Shown: in pieces, positions 27,315 through 38,325 of the stretch
How positions within the stretch are numbered: the first letter of the stretch is position 1
How the letters are laid out: the number at the start of each line of letters is the position of its first letter
DNA from: Streptococcus sp. DD12
GTDB lineage: Bacteria > Bacillota > Bacilli > Lactobacillales > Streptococcaceae
Reading direction: 5' to 3'
Length of the DNA: 64,000 bases
Assembly: GCF_001578885.1 (NCBI RefSeq)
Contig: NZ_KQ969497.1
Location: forward strand, 1 to 64,000
Notes under the pieces: model-generated
Told to the model about the DNA's origin: nothing
The model's database searches: none
Seen by the model: only the letters and a program-made list of their open reading frames with translations
Made by a program: the position numbers and the translations under genes

Positions 27315-29015
27315 ATGGGAAAAATCACGCTTGATGAGCCCAAAACAGGGTCGCAACTCCTTCTTGAAACCCTAAGGGATCAGGGAGTCGATACGATTTT
27401 TGGTTATCCAGGGGGAGCTGTTTTACCCCTTTATGATGCGATTTACAGTTTTGAAGGGATTCATCATATTTTAGGACGTCATGAGCAGGGCTGTGTTCAC
27501 GAAGCAGAAGGTTATGCAAAGTCAACCGGTAAAGTTGGTGTGGCAGTTGTGACCAGTGGTCCTGGGGCAACCAATGCCATTACGGGTATTGCAGATGCCA
27601 TGAGCGATAGCGTTCCCCTCTTAGTTTTCACGGGGCAAGTGGCGACGGCAGGGATTGGTAAGGATGCCTTTCAAGAAGCTGATATTGTTGGGATTACCAT
27701 GCCAATCACGAAGTACAATTATCAGGTTCGTGATACGGCAGATATTCCACGGATTATCACAGAGGCTATCCATATCGCAACGACGGGACGTCCAGGCCCA
27801 GTCGTCATTGACTTACCAAAAGATATCTCAGATAAAAAGGTTGAGGCCATCAATGACCCGGCCGTTCACTTACCGAGCTATCAGCCGACAGTTGTGCCAA
27901 ATGAGATGCAAATCAAAAAAATTCTCAAGCAACTGGGCAAGGCTAAAAAACCTGTTATTGTCGCAGGTGGCGGGGTGACCTATTCGGAAGCCAGCGATGC
28001 TTTGATCGCCTTTGCAGAACGCTATCAGATTCCAGTCGTGACTAGTCTTTTGGGACAAGGAACTATCGCAACGACTCACCCCCTATTTTTGGGAATGGGT
28101 GGCATGCACGGCTCCTATGCGGCAAATATCGCCATGACGGAAGCAGACTTTATGCTTGCTATCGGCTGTCGGTTTGATGACCGCCTGACAGGTAATCCAA
28201 AAACCTTCGCCAAAAATGCCAAGGTTGTCCATGTAGATATTGACCCTGCTGAGATTGGGAAAATCATTGCTGTTGATATTCCGGTTGTTGGTGATGCCAA
28301 GAAGGCACTAGAAATGCTTCTAGCAGAAACGCCAATCCATAATAACACGCAAAAATGGATTGAAAAGGTCAATAAAGACAAGGAACGTGTGCGATCTTAC
28401 GATAAGAAAGAGCGCGTGGTTCAACCACAGGCTGTCATTGAGCGTATCGGTGAACTGACGGATGGTGACGCCATCGTCGTGACCGATGTTGGTCAACACC
28501 AAATGTGGACAGCTCAGTATTACCCTTATAAAAATGAACGCCAGCTTATCACATCGGGTGGTTTAGGTACCATGGGATTTGGTATTCCAGCGGCTATTGG
28601 GGCCAAGATTGCCAATCCTGATAAAGAGGTTGTCCTGTTTGTCGGTGACGGTGGGTTCCAGATGACTAACCAAGAGTTAGCTATCTTGAACATCTACAAG
28701 GTGCCTATCAAGGTGGTTATGCTGAACAATCATTCACTGGGAATGGTTCGGCAGTGGCAGGAGGCTTTCTACGACGGTCGGACGTCCGAGTCAGTCTTTG
28801 ATGTTCTCCCTGATTTCCAAAAACTTGTAGAAGCCTATGGTATCGAACACTACAAGTTTGATAATCCTGCAACCTTAGAAGATGACTTGACGGTCATTCA
28901 GAAAGACAAACCGCTCTTTATTGAGGTTGATATTTCTCGCAAAGAGCATGTGCTTCCTATGGTGCCAGCCGGAAAGAGTAATCATGAGATGTTGGGGGTG
29001 AACTTCAATGCGTAG
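27315..29015 (+). CDS. ilvB: acetolactate synthase large subunit
   Basis: ThDP-dependent condensation of pyruvate to acetolactate or acetohydroxybutyrate, 566 aa. 'FGYPGGAVLPLYDAI' with the catalytic Glu region 'LGRHEQGCVHEAEG' at the N-terminus, central FAD-binding domain, and the ThDP/Mg motif 'VGDGGFQMTNQELAIL' (about 440). The ATG at 27315 follows AAAGGAAG; the open frame extends 66 codons upstream across the promoter, which cannot be translated from this promoter. Overlaps ilvN by 8 nt. Confidence 0.96.
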   Translation: MGKITLDEPKTGSQLLLETLRDQGVDTIFGYPGGAVLPLYDAIYSFEGIHHILGRHEQGCVHEAEGYAKSTGKVGVAVVTSGPGATNAITGIADAMSDSVPLLVFTGQVATAGIGKDAFQEADIVGITMPITKYNYQVRDTADIPRIITEAIHIATTGRPGPVVIDLPKDISDKKVEAINDPAVHLPSYQPTVVPNEMQIKKILKQLGKAKKPVIVAGGGVTYSEASDALIAFAERYQIPVVTSLLGQGTIATTHPLFLGMGGMHGSYAANIAMTEADFMLAIGCRFDDRLTGNPKTFAKNAKVVHVDIDPAEIGKIIAVDIPVVGDAKKALEMLLAETPIHNNTQKWIEKVNKDKERVRSYDKKERVVQPQAVIERIGELTDGDAIVVTDVGQHQMWTAQYYPYKNERQLITSGGLGTMGFGIPAAIGAKIANPDKEVVLFVGDGGFQMTNQELAILNIYKVPIKVVMLNNHSLGMVRQWQEAFYDGRTSESVFDVLPDFQKLVEAYGIEHYKFDNPATLEDDLTVIQKDKPLFIEVDISRKEHVLPMVPAGKSNHEMLGVNFNA

Positions 29016-29484
29016 AATGTTAACCGCTAAACTGCGAAACTCGACGGGTGTCCTCAACCGTTTTACCGGTGTCCTCTCTCGTCGTCAGGTCAATATTGAG
29101 AGTATCTCTGTCGGCGTAACCGAAGAACCAAATATTTCACGTATTACGATTATCATCGATGTGGCTAGTCATAATGAAGTCGAGCAAATCATTAAACAGC
29201 TTAATCGTCAGATCGATGTGATTCGCATCCGTGACATTACCGATCAACCACACTTGGAGCGAGAGGTGATTTTGGTTAAGGTGACCGCACCACCAACCAA
29301 ACGGGCTGAGGTTTTGGCTATCATTCAACCTTTCCGTGCAACGGTTGTGGATGTGGCACCGACCTCGATTACGGTGCAGATGACTGGCGATGCTGAAAAG
29401 AGCGAGGCGCTCCTGCGTGTGATTCGCCCTTACGGCATCAAAAACATCGCCCGTACGGGGGCAACTGGTTTCACCCGAGACTAG
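29008..29484 (+). CDS. ilvN: acetolactate synthase regulatory subunit
   Basis: 158-aa small subunit with an N-terminal ACT domain ('MLTAKLRNSTGVLNRFTGV') that binds valine for feedback control and a C-terminal domain ('RPYGIKNIARTGATGF'). Also named ilvH. It overlaps the 3' end of ilvB, so the subunits are translated together. Confidence 0.95.
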   Translation: MRRMLTAKLRNSTGVLNRFTGVLSRRQVNIESISVGVTEEPNISRITIIIDVASHNEVEQIIKQLNRQIDVIRIRDITDQPHLEREVILVKVTAPPTKRAEVLAIIQPFRATVVDVAPTSITVQMTGDAEKSEALLRVIRPYGIKNIARTGATGFTRD

Positions 29485-29488
29485 TTAG

Positions 29489-30583
<1,095 letters not shown>

Positions 30584-30597
30584 TTGATAGCCGTATA

Positions 30598-30630
30598 AAC
30601 TCACAAGAGCTCAGCTTTTGTGGGTTTTCT
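30598..30630 (+). terminator. terminator after ilvC
   Basis: AACTCACAA (30598-30606) pairs with TTGTGGGTT (30618-30626), then TTCTT. A second hairpin, AAAGAGT/ACTCTTT with a U-run, follows at 30648-30674, so ilvA may be partly uncoupled from ilvBNC. Confidence 0.8.
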
Positions 30631-30723
30631 TATGGGAAATCCAAGGGAAAGAGTTTTTTTTAGACTCTTTTTTTGATATAATGACAGGTAAATAGACAGA
30701 AAATTTTGAAAAAAGAGGGACTT

Positions 30724-31974
30724 ATGATTACTGCTAGAGATGTCGTGGCGGCACAAGCCGTTTTAGGGTCGGTGATTGAGCGGACACCATTGGATTTTGA
30801 CCGCTACTTGTCGGAAAAATATGGGGCGACCATTTACCTGAAACGTGAAAATATGCAAAAAGTGCGTTCCTTTAAGATACGGGGGGCTTACTATGCTATT
30901 TCCCGTTTGAGTGATGATGAGAAAGCGCGTGGCGTGGTCTGTGCGTCGGCGGGAAATCATGCCCAAGGTGTGGCTTTTACCTGCAATGAAATGAAAATTC
31001 CTGCAACTATTTTCATGCCAGTTACTACCCCACAACAAAAGGTTGGCCAAGTGCAGTTTTTTGGTGGAAAATTTGTCACGATTAAACTGGTTGGAGATAC
31101 CTTTGATGCGTCGGCTCAGGCAGCGCAGGATTACACCAAAGAGCATGACATGACCTTCATCGCCCCTTTTGATGATCCGGATGTCCAAGCAGGTCAGGGG
31201 ACTGTCGCCGTGGAGATTTACGAGCAAGCGCAAGACGAAGGGGTGAGCTTTGATGAGGTCTTTGTCCCTGTTGGTGGGGGTGGCTTGATCGCAGGGGTGG
31301 CTACCTATCTTAAGGATGTCTCACCTGAGATTAAGATTGTCGGTGTCGAGGCAAATGGGGCGCGTTCGATGCGGGCGGCCTTTGATCAAGGGCGACCAGT
31401 CAAGTTGGAAAAAATTGATAAATTTGCTGACGGTATCGCTGTTCAAAAGGTCGGTCAATTGACCTATGAGGTGGCTCGGCAAACTGTGGACCAGTTGATT
31501 GGTGTAGATGAAGGCTTGATTTCTGAGACACTGATTGACATGTATTCTAAGCAGGGGATTATCGCTGAGCCTGCAGGGGCAGCTTCTATTGCGGCACTTG
31601 AAGTCCTCAAGGATGATATCAAAGGCAAAACCATTTGCTGTATCATTTCTGGGGGGAACAATGATATCAACCGTATGCCTGAAATGGAAGAGCGAGCACT
31701 CATCTATGATGGGGTTAAGCATTACTTTGTGATTAATTTCCCGCAACGTCCAGGGGCTCTGCGAGAGTTTGTCAACAATATCTTGGGGCCAAACGATGAC
31801 ATCAGCCGTTTTGAATATATCAAACGGGCTAGTCGTGGGAAAGGGCCTGTCTTGATTGGGGTAACCTTAGCGGACAAGAAGGACTACGAGGGGCTATTGC
31901 AGCGTATCTCAGAGTTTGACCCTAACTATATCAACCTGCATGGTAATGAAAGTCTTTACAACATGCTGGTCTGA
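30724..31974 (+). CDS. ilvA: threonine dehydratase (biosynthetic)
   Basis: PLP enzyme deaminating threonine to 2-oxobutyrate, the first isoleucine-specific step; 416 aa. PLP lysine in 'KVRSFKIRGAYYAI' (about residue 53), glycine-rich phosphate loop 'VPVGGGGLIAGVA' (about 183), and one C-terminal ACT-like regulatory domain (about 325-416), which makes it shorter than the two-domain E. coli enzyme. The ATG at 30724 follows GAGGGACTT. A TATAAT at about 30677-30682 suggests a local promoter as well. Confidence 0.94.
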   Translation: MITARDVVAAQAVLGSVIERTPLDFDRYLSEKYGATIYLKRENMQKVRSFKIRGAYYAISRLSDDEKARGVVCASAGNHAQGVAFTCNEMKIPATIFMPVTTPQQKVGQVQFFGGKFVTIKLVGDTFDASAQAAQDYTKEHDMTFIAPFDDPDVQAGQGTVAVEIYEQAQDEGVSFDEVFVPVGGGGLIAGVATYLKDVSPEIKIVGVEANGARSMRAAFDQGRPVKLEKIDKFADGIAVQKVGQLTYEVARQTVDQLIGVDEGLISETLIDMYSKQGIIAEPAGAASIAALEVLKDDIKGKTICCIISGGNNDINRMPEMEERALIYDGVKHYFVINFPQRPGALREFVNNILGPNDDISRFEYIKRASRGKGPVLIGVTLADKKDYEGLLQRISEFDPNYINLHGNESLYNMLV

Positions 31975-32036
31975 CAAAAGTAACCATAAGGCGGGTGGGC
32001 GGATTGGGCTCCTCGCCTTTTTATATCGGAAACAAC

Positions 32037-32065
32037 TGGAAATAACCGAACGGTTTTGGTAAAAT
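32037..32065 (+). promoter_or_regulatory. purD promoter with a PurBox between -35 and -10
   Basis: ATAACCGAACGGT (32042-32054) matches the PurBox core AWWWCCGAAC fully and the full 13-mer except two positions. Extended -10 TGGTAAAAT (TAAAAT 32060-32065); candidate -35 TGGAAA (32037-32042). The box lies in the core promoter, unlike the upstream boxes at purC. Confidence 0.6.
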
Positions 32066-32097
32066 AGAAATGAAAAATTCGTAATTTGGAGTGTGTC

Positions 32098-33360
32098 ATG
32101 AAACTTTTGGTTGTTGGTTCGGGTGGACGCGAACATGCGATTGCAAAAAAATTGTTAGAGTCTAAGGACGTCGAACAGGTGTTTGTAGCCCCTGGTAATG
32201 ACGGCATGACCTTGGATGGGCTGGAAACCATTAACATTGGGATTTCCGAACATTCTCGCTTGATTGCTTTTGCTAAGGAACAAGAGATTGCTTGGTCCTT
32301 TATCGGACCAGATGATGCGCTAGCAGCTGGTATCGTTGATGATTTTGAACAGGCCGGTCTTCGAGCCTTTGGGCCGACACAGGCGGCTTCTGAGTTGGAG
32401 TGGTCAAAAGATTTTGCCAAGGAAATCATGGTCAAATATGATGTTCCGACAGCTGCCTATGGCACATTCTCAGATTTTGAGGAGGCCAAGGCCTACATCG
32501 AAGAAAAAGGCGCTCCCATCGTTGTCAAGGCAGACGGTTTAGCCCTTGGTAAAGGGGTTGTCGTAGCAGAAACCGTTGAGCAGGCGGTCGAAGCGGCTCA
32601 CGAGATGCTGTTGGACAATAAATTCGGTGACTCTGGTGCGCGTGTGGTCATCGAGGAATTCCTGGACGGGGAAGAGTTCTCGCTCTTTGCCTTTGTCAAT
32701 GGCGACAAGTTTTACATCATGCCAACGGCTCAGGACCACAAACGGGCCTATGATGGCGACAAGGGACCAAACACCGGTGGAATGGGTGCCTATGCACCAG
32801 TGCCACACCTGCCACAGAGCGTGGTGGATACAGCGGTTGATACCATTGTCAAGCCAGTCCTTGAGGGCATGATTAAAGAAGGCCGTCCTTACACGGGTGT
32901 CCTTTATGCGGGGCTTATCTTGACAGCTGAGGGTCCAAAAGTCATCGAGTTTAACGCTCGCTTTGGCGACCCTGAAACCCAAATCATCCTGCCACGCTTG
33001 ACCTCTGACTTTGCACAAAATATTACAGACATTTTGGATGGCAAAGAACCTGCCATCACTTGGACGGACAAGGGCGTGACACTGGGTGTTGTTGTCGCTT
33101 CAAACGGTTACCCGCTCGCTTATGAGAAGGGTGTCAAACTTCCAGCCAAAACGGACGGTGACATCATCACCTACTATGCTGGTGCTAAATTTGCTGAAAA
33201 TGGCCAAGACCTCCTCTCAAACGGCGGACGCGTCTACATGCTGGTCACCACAGCCGACACCGTCAAAGATGGTCAAAACATCATCTACAAGGAACTCAAC
33301 AACCAAAACACAGAAGGCCTCTTCTACCGAAATGACATTGGAAGCAAAGCTAACAAATAA
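32098..33360 (+). CDS. purD: GAR synthetase
   Basis: ATP-dependent ligation of glycine to phosphoribosylamine, 420 aa. ATP-grasp enzyme: 'MKLLVVGSGGREHAIAKKL' N-terminus, 'VKADGLALGKGVVVA' (about 145), 'GEEFSLFAFVNG' (about 190) and 'EFNARFGDPETQ' (about 288). The ATG at 32098 follows GGAG-TGTGTC. Heads the second purine cluster. Confidence 0.97.
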   Translation: MKLLVVGSGGREHAIAKKLLESKDVEQVFVAPGNDGMTLDGLETINIGISEHSRLIAFAKEQEIAWSFIGPDDALAAGIVDDFEQAGLRAFGPTQAASELEWSKDFAKEIMVKYDVPTAAYGTFSDFEEAKAYIEEKGAPIVVKADGLALGKGVVVAETVEQAVEAAHEMLLDNKFGDSGARVVIEEFLDGEEFSLFAFVNGDKFYIMPTAQDHKRAYDGDKGPNTGGMGAYAPVPHLPQSVVDTAVDTIVKPVLEGMIKEGRPYTGVLYAGLILTAEGPKVIEFNARFGDPETQIILPRLTSDFAQNITDILDGKEPAITWTDKGVTLGVVVASNGYPLAYEKGVKLPAKTDGDIITYYAGAKFAENGQDLLSNGGRVYMLVTTADTVKDGQNIIYKELNNQNTEGLFYRNDIGSKANK

Positions 33361-33468
33361 AACTCTTCGAAAACCTTCGATTGACTGTGTTAAAGCTCCT
33401 TGATGAACTTTAGTTCTATCTTCGTCGCTTTGCCTTGTCACTCTATGATTTTCTTCGAGTTTTCGAAT
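33357..33468 (+). repeat. BOX-like intergenic repeat
   Basis: Begins overlapping the purD stop with AAAACTCTTCGAAAA and ends with the reverse complement of AAAACTCGAAGAAAA: imperfect terminal inverted repeats about 15 nt long. Inner text (TTCTATCTTCGTCG, TTTGCCTTG) resembles BOX-type repeats of streptococci from memory. Only this copy is seen in the window. Confidence 0.5.
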
Positions 33469-33483
33469 ATCAATGCTATTTTA

Positions 33484-33635
33484 GGCGACACAGTCACCAA
33501 TCCGATAATGGTCGCCATGGTGAAAAGACCAGAACAGTCTTTGTTCTGGTCGAGGGAAACTTTGAGACCTTAGGCTCAAAGTTTAGGAATGAAACCGAAG
33601 GTTTGCTTCCGTCCCCACCACCTAAGACCATTATC
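33484..33635 (+). ncRNA. structured multi-hairpin leader before purE
   Basis: GATAATGGTC (33504-33513) pairs perfectly with GACCATTATC (33626-33635); next inward TGGTG (33518-33522) pairs with CACCA (33616-33620). Enclosed are three hairpins: GACCAGAACA/TGTTCTGGTC (33527-33551), AAACTTTGAG/CTCAAAGTTT (33557-33584) and AAACC/GGTTT (33592-33604). GGCGAC (33484-33489) can instead pair with GTCGCC (33511-33516), which would break the closing stem. No U-run follows; the purE RBS lies 10-20 nt downstream. Looks like a folded RNA of unknown role; it is not a recognised riboswitch to me. Confidence 0.55.
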
Positions 33636-33657
33636 AAAAAAGAAAAGGATATTAACT

Positions 33658-34146
33658 ATGAAACCAGTAATTTCCATTATCATGGGCTCCAAATCCGACT
33701 GGGCTACCATGCAAAAAACCGCTGAAGTGCTCGACAACTTCGGTGTTGCCTACGAAAAGAAAGTTGTCTCTGCCCACCGCACACCAGACCTCATGTTTAA
33801 ACACGCTGAAGAGGCCCGTGATCGTGGCATCAAAGTCATCATCGCGGGTGCAGGTGGCGCTGCCCACCTGCCAGGGATGGTTGCTGCCAAAACCACCCTG
33901 CCTGTTATCGGTGTACCGGTCAAATCTCGTGCCCTTAGCGGTGTGGACTCGCTTTACTCTATCGTGCAGATGCCCGGTGGGGTGCCTGTGGCAACCATGG
34001 CCATCGGTGAAGCAGGTGCGACTAACGCGGCCCTCTTTGCCCTTCGTCTTCTTTCAGTAGAGGACCAGGCTATTGCGACAGCGTTAGCGGATTTCGCAGA
34101 AGAACAAGGAAAAATCGCAGAGGAGTCGACAAATGAACTCATCTAA
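33658..34146 (+). CDS. purE: N5-CAIR mutase
   Basis: Converts N5-CAIR (product of PurK) to CAIR, 162 aa. '[15 protein letters not shown]' and '[11 protein letters not shown]' and '[11 protein letters not shown]' are the class I PurE signatures. The ATG at 33658 follows AAAGGATATTAACT; an upstream in-frame ATG at 33589 falls inside the folded leader and is rejected. Overlaps purK by 14 nt. Confidence 0.96.
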   Translation: MKPVISIIMGSKSDWATMQKTAEVLDNFGVAYEKKVVSAHRTPDLMFKHAEEARDRGIKVIIAGAGGAAHLPGMVAAKTTLPVIGVPVKSRALSGVDSLYSIVQMPGGVPVATMAIGEAGATNAALFALRLLSVEDQAIATALADFAEEQGKIAEESTNELI

Positions 34147-35206
34147 AACCATTGGGATCATCGGGGGCGGTCAGCTGGGGCAGATGATGGCCATCTCGGC
34201 TATCTACATGGGCCACAAGGTTATCACACTGGACCCAGCAGCAGATTGTCCTGCTTCACGTGTGTCTGAGGTTATCGTGGCACCCTACGATGACGTAGAC
34301 GCCCTTCGTCAGTTGGCGGACCGCTGTGACGTTCTCACTTATGAATTTGAAAATGTCGATGCTGATGGACTCGATGCTGTTATCAAAGACGGTCAGCTCC
34401 CACAAGGAACAGACTTGCTTCGCATTTCCCAAAACCGTATCTTTGAGAAGGACTTCCTCGCAAACAAGGCTAAAGTAACCGTTGCCCCTTACAAGGTCGT
34501 GACCTCTAGCCTTGATTTGGAAGATATTGACCTGTCTAAAAAATACGTCCTCAAGACTGCGACAGGTGGTTACGATGGCCACGGTCAAAAAGTCATCACA
34601 TCAGCTGACGATTTGAAAGAGGCCAATGCCCTGGCTAACTCAGCCGAGTGTGTCTTGGAAGAGTTCGTCAACTTTGACCTTGAAATTTCAGTCATCGTGT
34701 CTGGGAACGGCAAGGATGTGACAGTTTTCCCCGTTCAGGAAAATATCCACCGCAACAACATTCTTTCAAAAACCATCGTGCCTGCTCGCATTTCTGACAG
34801 TCTAGCGGAAAAAGCCAAAGCCATGGCTGTGCGAATCGCTGAACAACTGAACCTCTCTGGTACCCTTTGTGTGGAAATGTTTGCGACCGCTGATGACATT
34901 ATCGTCAATGAAATCGCACCCCGCCCACACAATTCAGGCCACTACTCCATCGAAGCCTGTGACTTTTCTCAGTTTGACACCCACATCTTGGGTGTTCTCG
35001 GAGCCCCACTCCCAGCCATCCACCTCCATGCCCCTGCTGTCATGCTCAATGTCCTCGGCCAACATGTCGAAGCTGCTGAAGCATATGTCACAGAAAATCC
35101 AAGCGCCCACCTCCACATGTATGGTAAACTAGAAGCAAAGCACAACCGCAAAATGGGACATGTGACCTTGTTTAGTGATGCGCCAGACGGGGTTGAGGAG
35201 TTTTAA
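34133..35206 (+). CDS. purK: N5-CAIR synthetase
   Basis: ATP and bicarbonate-dependent carboxylation of AIR, 357 aa, ATP-grasp fold. N-terminus '[21 protein letters not shown]', ATP loop '[14 protein letters not shown]' (about 140-155), and '[18 protein letters not shown]' (about 262-280). PurE and PurK act in sequence and their genes overlap. Confidence 0.96.
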   Translation: MNSSKTIGIIGGGQLGQMMAISAIYMGHKVITLDPAADCPASRVSEVIVAPYDDVDALRQLADRCDVLTYEFENVDADGLDAVIKDGQLPQGTDLLRISQNRIFEKDFLANKAKVTVAPYKVVTSSLDLEDIDLSKKYVLKTATGGYDGHGQKVITSADDLKEANALANSAECVLEEFVNFDLEISVIVSGNGKDVTVFPVQENIHRNNILSKTIVPARISDSLAEKAKAMAVRIAEQLNLSGTLCVEMFATADDIIVNEIAPRPHNSGHYSIEACDFSQFDTHILGVLGAPLPAIHLHAPAVMLNVLGQHVEAAEAYVTENPSAHLHMYGKLEAKHNRKMGHVTLFSDAPDGVEEF

Positions 35207-35332
35207 AAAACAAAATTATGATTACTTGATGAGTTAAATAACTTTATAAGGATTTTATAGTAAGAAATTAATATTTTTTAATAGTATTGGAATGGTAGCT
35301 ATATGAAAGTATTAGCAATCTAAGGAGTAAAA

Positions 35333-36799
35333 ATGGATTATTCATTGATTACAGATGATTTTAATCGGGGAGTTTCAGAAGTTAATGAAACAATGACAAG
35401 CTTGGATTTACAAGTGACTCAAATATTAAAATGTTTGAATCTACCGACTAAGGATGTTGTAAGTGAAGTTCGACAAAGAAAATATGTTTATTCAAATTTA
35501 CTATTTGTTTTTGAAGCTTTAGAGGAGCAACCTAATAATCAATTGTATTTATCTCGCTTTGTACATGCGTGTGCAGATGGATTATTTGATGCGGCCTTGA
35601 ATTATCTATGGGATGCAGTAGTAGAAGTTTTACGAGCAAAAATTATAGACTATGACTTGGTCTATTTCTATGATTTACTTTATTCTGATAAAAAGGATAG
35701 GAAAAACTATAAGGATGAATCTGATATAACTAAAGTATCTGAGGCGGAATTATTACAGGGAATCAAGTTAATGGGCTTTATCAATGATACTGAATATCAA
35801 CAATTAATGCACATAAATTATATGCGGAATTGGAGTAGTGCAGCACATCCAAATAGAGTTTCTTTAGATGGGCCGACCCTAATAAGCTTTTTAAATCAGT
35901 GTTTTGACATAGTGTTTAATATGAAAGTCTCTCCTCTTAATTTAGAGATTAGTACGCTTCTAAGAGATATAAAAAACAGAAAACTAGATACTAGTGAAAT
36001 GACTTCTAGAAAACAGATTATGCGAGATCTTCCTAAGGATAAAGCTAATAGTTTAATTCAAGGTTTTTTTGGCATATACACTGATGAAGGTGTCTCACAG
36101 GATACAATGGAAAATATTCATGGGTTAGCACCTACGTTGTGGAATGTTGCAGATGAATCTACTAAAACTAAAATTGGTATGAACTATGCACAAATAAAAA
36201 TAAATGGAACCACTGAGGCTTCGAAGACTGCAGAGGCATTTTTGGAGGTTGTAGATGGAAAATCCTATATCCCTGCTGTGCTTAGAGCTGGAGAAATTGA
36301 TAACATATTAGATGAATTGCAAAGTGCTCATAAAGCTGCCGGAAATTTTTATAGTGAGCCATTGATAGTTCAAAATTTAATTTCAATTATTTCTAGCGTT
36401 GGTGGACCTCTTCCTAAAGAAGTAGAATTTAAATATGTTAATACGATAGTTAATTGTTTTTTGACTAATGGAATTGCAGAAGCTTGGAATGCGAATTCGT
36501 ATTATGTAAGATTGATTAGTAGTTTTACAAAGGAGCAAGCTGAGCTAGCTTTAATTTCATTTTTTGAAGTAGAAATAAATCAAAAATTAAATTATGCAAT
36601 ATGTAGTACTAAATTCAAAGAGATGCTAAAGAAAATACGAGACAAATTTACTGGTGGTCAATATACCTTGTTTATTGACTATTTAATTGGGTTTGAAACA
36701 GAACCTTTAACAAAATTTTTACAGGATCAAAATTATAAACATCAATTTGAACGATTTATTCATACGTTAAATAGTTTTAATGAGCATTATAGTAAATAG
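35333..36799 (+). CDS. AT-rich HEPN-type protein of unknown function
   Basis: 488 aa, not recognised as a named family. In the N-terminal half, '[12 protein letters not shown]' contains R165-N-x5-H172, a match to the HEPN RNase motif (R-x4-6-H, with Asn after Arg) in a helical context like DUF4145-type proteins. The C-terminal half is mostly helical with no motif I know. Codon use is strongly A/T-ending, unlike purK and purB, suggesting horizontal acquisition. RBS AAGGAG; AT-rich 126-nt gap after purK, only 11 nt before purB. HEPN proteins often act in abortive infection or toxin systems; no partner antitoxin or nuclease gene is adjacent. Function is inference. Confidence 0.75.
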   Translation: MDYSLITDDFNRGVSEVNETMTSLDLQVTQILKCLNLPTKDVVSEVRQRKYVYSNLLFVFEALEEQPNNQLYLSRFVHACADGLFDAALNYLWDAVVEVLRAKIIDYDLVYFYDLLYSDKKDRKNYKDESDITKVSEAELLQGIKLMGFINDTEYQQLMHINYMRNWSSAAHPNRVSLDGPTLISFLNQCFDIVFNMKVSPLNLEISTLLRDIKNRKLDTSEMTSRKQIMRDLPKDKANSLIQGFFGIYTDEGVSQDTMENIHGLAPTLWNVADESTKTKIGMNYAQIKINGTTEASKTAEAFLEVVDGKSYIPAVLRAGEIDNILDELQSAHKAAGNFYSEPLIVQNLISIISSVGGPLPKEVEFKYVNTIVNCFLTNGIAEAWNANSYYVRLISSFTKEQAELALISFFEVEINQKLNYAICSTKFKEMLKKIRDKFTGGQYTLFIDYLIGFETEPLTKFLQDQNYKHQFERFIHTLNSFNEHYSK

Positions 36800-36810
36800 G
36801 AGACAACAAC

Positions 36811-38106
36811 ATGATCAACCGTTACTCTCGCCCAGAAATGGCGAACATTTGGACTGAGGAAAACAAATACCGTGCTTGGCTTGAGGTGGAAATCTTGGCT
36901 GACGAAGCATGGGCTGAGTTGGGAGAAATCCCTAAGGAAGATGTGGCTTTGATTCGTGAAAAGGCGGATTTTGACATCGACAGGATTTTAGAAATCGAGC
37001 AGCAAACGCGTCACGATGTGGTGGCTTTCACGCGTGCGGTTTCTGAGACACTTGGTGAAGAACGTAAGTGGGTTCACTATGGTTTGACTTCTACTGACGT
37101 GGTGGACACTGCCTATGGTTACCTCTACAAACAAGCCAACGACATCATCCGCAAAGACCTTGAAAACTTCCTCAACATCATTGCGGACAAAGCGCGTGAA
37201 CACAAGTTCACGATCATGATGGGGCGTACCCACGGTGTGCACGCTGAGCCGACTACTTTTGGTTTGAAATTAGCGACTTGGTACAGCGAAATGAAGCGCA
37301 ACATCGAGCGTTTCGAGCATGCAGCTGCTGGTGTGGAAGCTGGTAAGATTTCTGGTGCGGTTGGGAACTTTGCCAACATCCCACCATTTGTGGAAAAATA
37401 CGTCTGCGACAAACTGGGTATCCGTGCTCAAGAAATCTCGACACAGGTCCTTCCTCGTGACCTTCACGCGGAGTACTTTGCAGTTTTGGCGAGCATCGCA
37501 ACTTCTATCGAGCGGATGGCAACTGAAATTCGTGGTCTGCAAAAATCAGAACAACGTGAAGTGGAAGAGTTCTTTGCCAAAGGGCAAAAAGGGTCGTCAG
37601 CCATGCCTCACAAACGCAACCCTATCGGTTCTGAAAACATGACAGGTCTCGCGCGTGTTATCCGTGGTCACATGGTAACAGCCTACGAAAACGTCGCTCT
37701 TTGGCACGAGCGTGATATTTCCCATTCATCAGCTGAGCGGATTATCACACCAGATACGACCATCTTGATCGACTACATGCTCAACCGCTTTGGCAATATC
37801 GTCAAGAACTTGACCGTCTTCCCAGAAAACATGATCCGCAACATGAACTCTACCTTTGGTTTGATCTTTAGCCAACGTGCCATGCTTACTTTGATTGAAA
37901 AAGGCATGACCCGTGAGCAAGCTTACGACCTTGTTCAACCAAAGACTGCCCAATCTTGGGACAACCAAGTGGACTTCAAACCCTTGCTTGAAGCAGATCC
38001 AGAAGTGACTTCACGCCTCACGCAAGAAGAAATCGACGAAATCTTCAACCCAGTTTACTACACCAAACGTGTCGACGAAATCTTCGAACGCATCGGTTTG
38101 GACTAA
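36811..38106 (+). CDS. purB: adenylosuccinate lyase
   Basis: Cleaves SAICAR to AICAR and adenylosuccinate to AMP, 431 aa. Fumarase/aspartase superfamily signature '[17 protein letters not shown]' (about 262-278), 'TSTDVVDTA' and '[14 protein letters not shown]'. RBS TAGGAGA overlaps the stop of the HEPN-type gene, so purB may now depend on transcription through that gene. Ends at a terminator. Confidence 0.97.
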   Translation: MINRYSRPEMANIWTEENKYRAWLEVEILADEAWAELGEIPKEDVALIREKADFDIDRILEIEQQTRHDVVAFTRAVSETLGEERKWVHYGLTSTDVVDTAYGYLYKQANDIIRKDLENFLNIIADKAREHKFTIMMGRTHGVHAEPTTFGLKLATWYSEMKRNIERFEHAAAGVEAGKISGAVGNFANIPPFVEKYVCDKLGIRAQEISTQVLPRDLHAEYFAVLASIATSIERMATEIRGLQKSEQREVEEFFAKGQKGSSAMPHKRNPIGSENMTGLARVIRGHMVTAYENVALWHERDISHSSAERIITPDTTILIDYMLNRFGNIVKNLTVFPENMIRNMNSTFGLIFSQRAMLTLIEKGMTREQAYDLVQPKTAQSWDNQVDFKPLLEADPEVTSRLTQEEIDEIFNPVYYTKRVDEIFERIGLD

Positions 38107-38115
38107 AAGGAGAAA

Positions 38116-38137
38116 ACGAGCGACAGCTCGTTTTTTT
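38116..38137 (+). terminator. terminator of purB
   Basis: ACGAGC (38116-38121) pairs with GCTCGT (38126-38131) around GACA, then TTTTTT. Confidence 0.88.
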
Positions 38138-38174
38138 GTCATCATTTTGTTAACAGGCTTTTCTGGGAAAGGAT

Positions 38175-38204
38175 TGACAATTTATGTTGTTTTATGGTAT
38201 CTTT
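38175..38204 (+). promoter_or_regulatory. promoter of the first membrane-protein pair
   Basis: -35 TTGACA, 18-nt spacer ending TGG, -10 TATCTT. A leader of about 115 nt follows with a small AGGCT/AGCCT hairpin. Confidence 0.6.
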
Positions 38205-38325
38205 AAGCTAATAACAATAAGGAGCAGACAGGAATCATCAGGCTTCCAGGAGCCTAAAGAGATCCCTTGCTGGTCTTAAGAAAACAAAGCCCAAAGGCCA
38301 TTAGGAAAGGAAAAGGAGAGGACAC

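Noticed and set aside
33435-33725. 96-aa ORF in the purD-purE spacer
   Set aside because: It runs through the repeat and folded element into purE in another frame, without an RBS or recognisable sequence.
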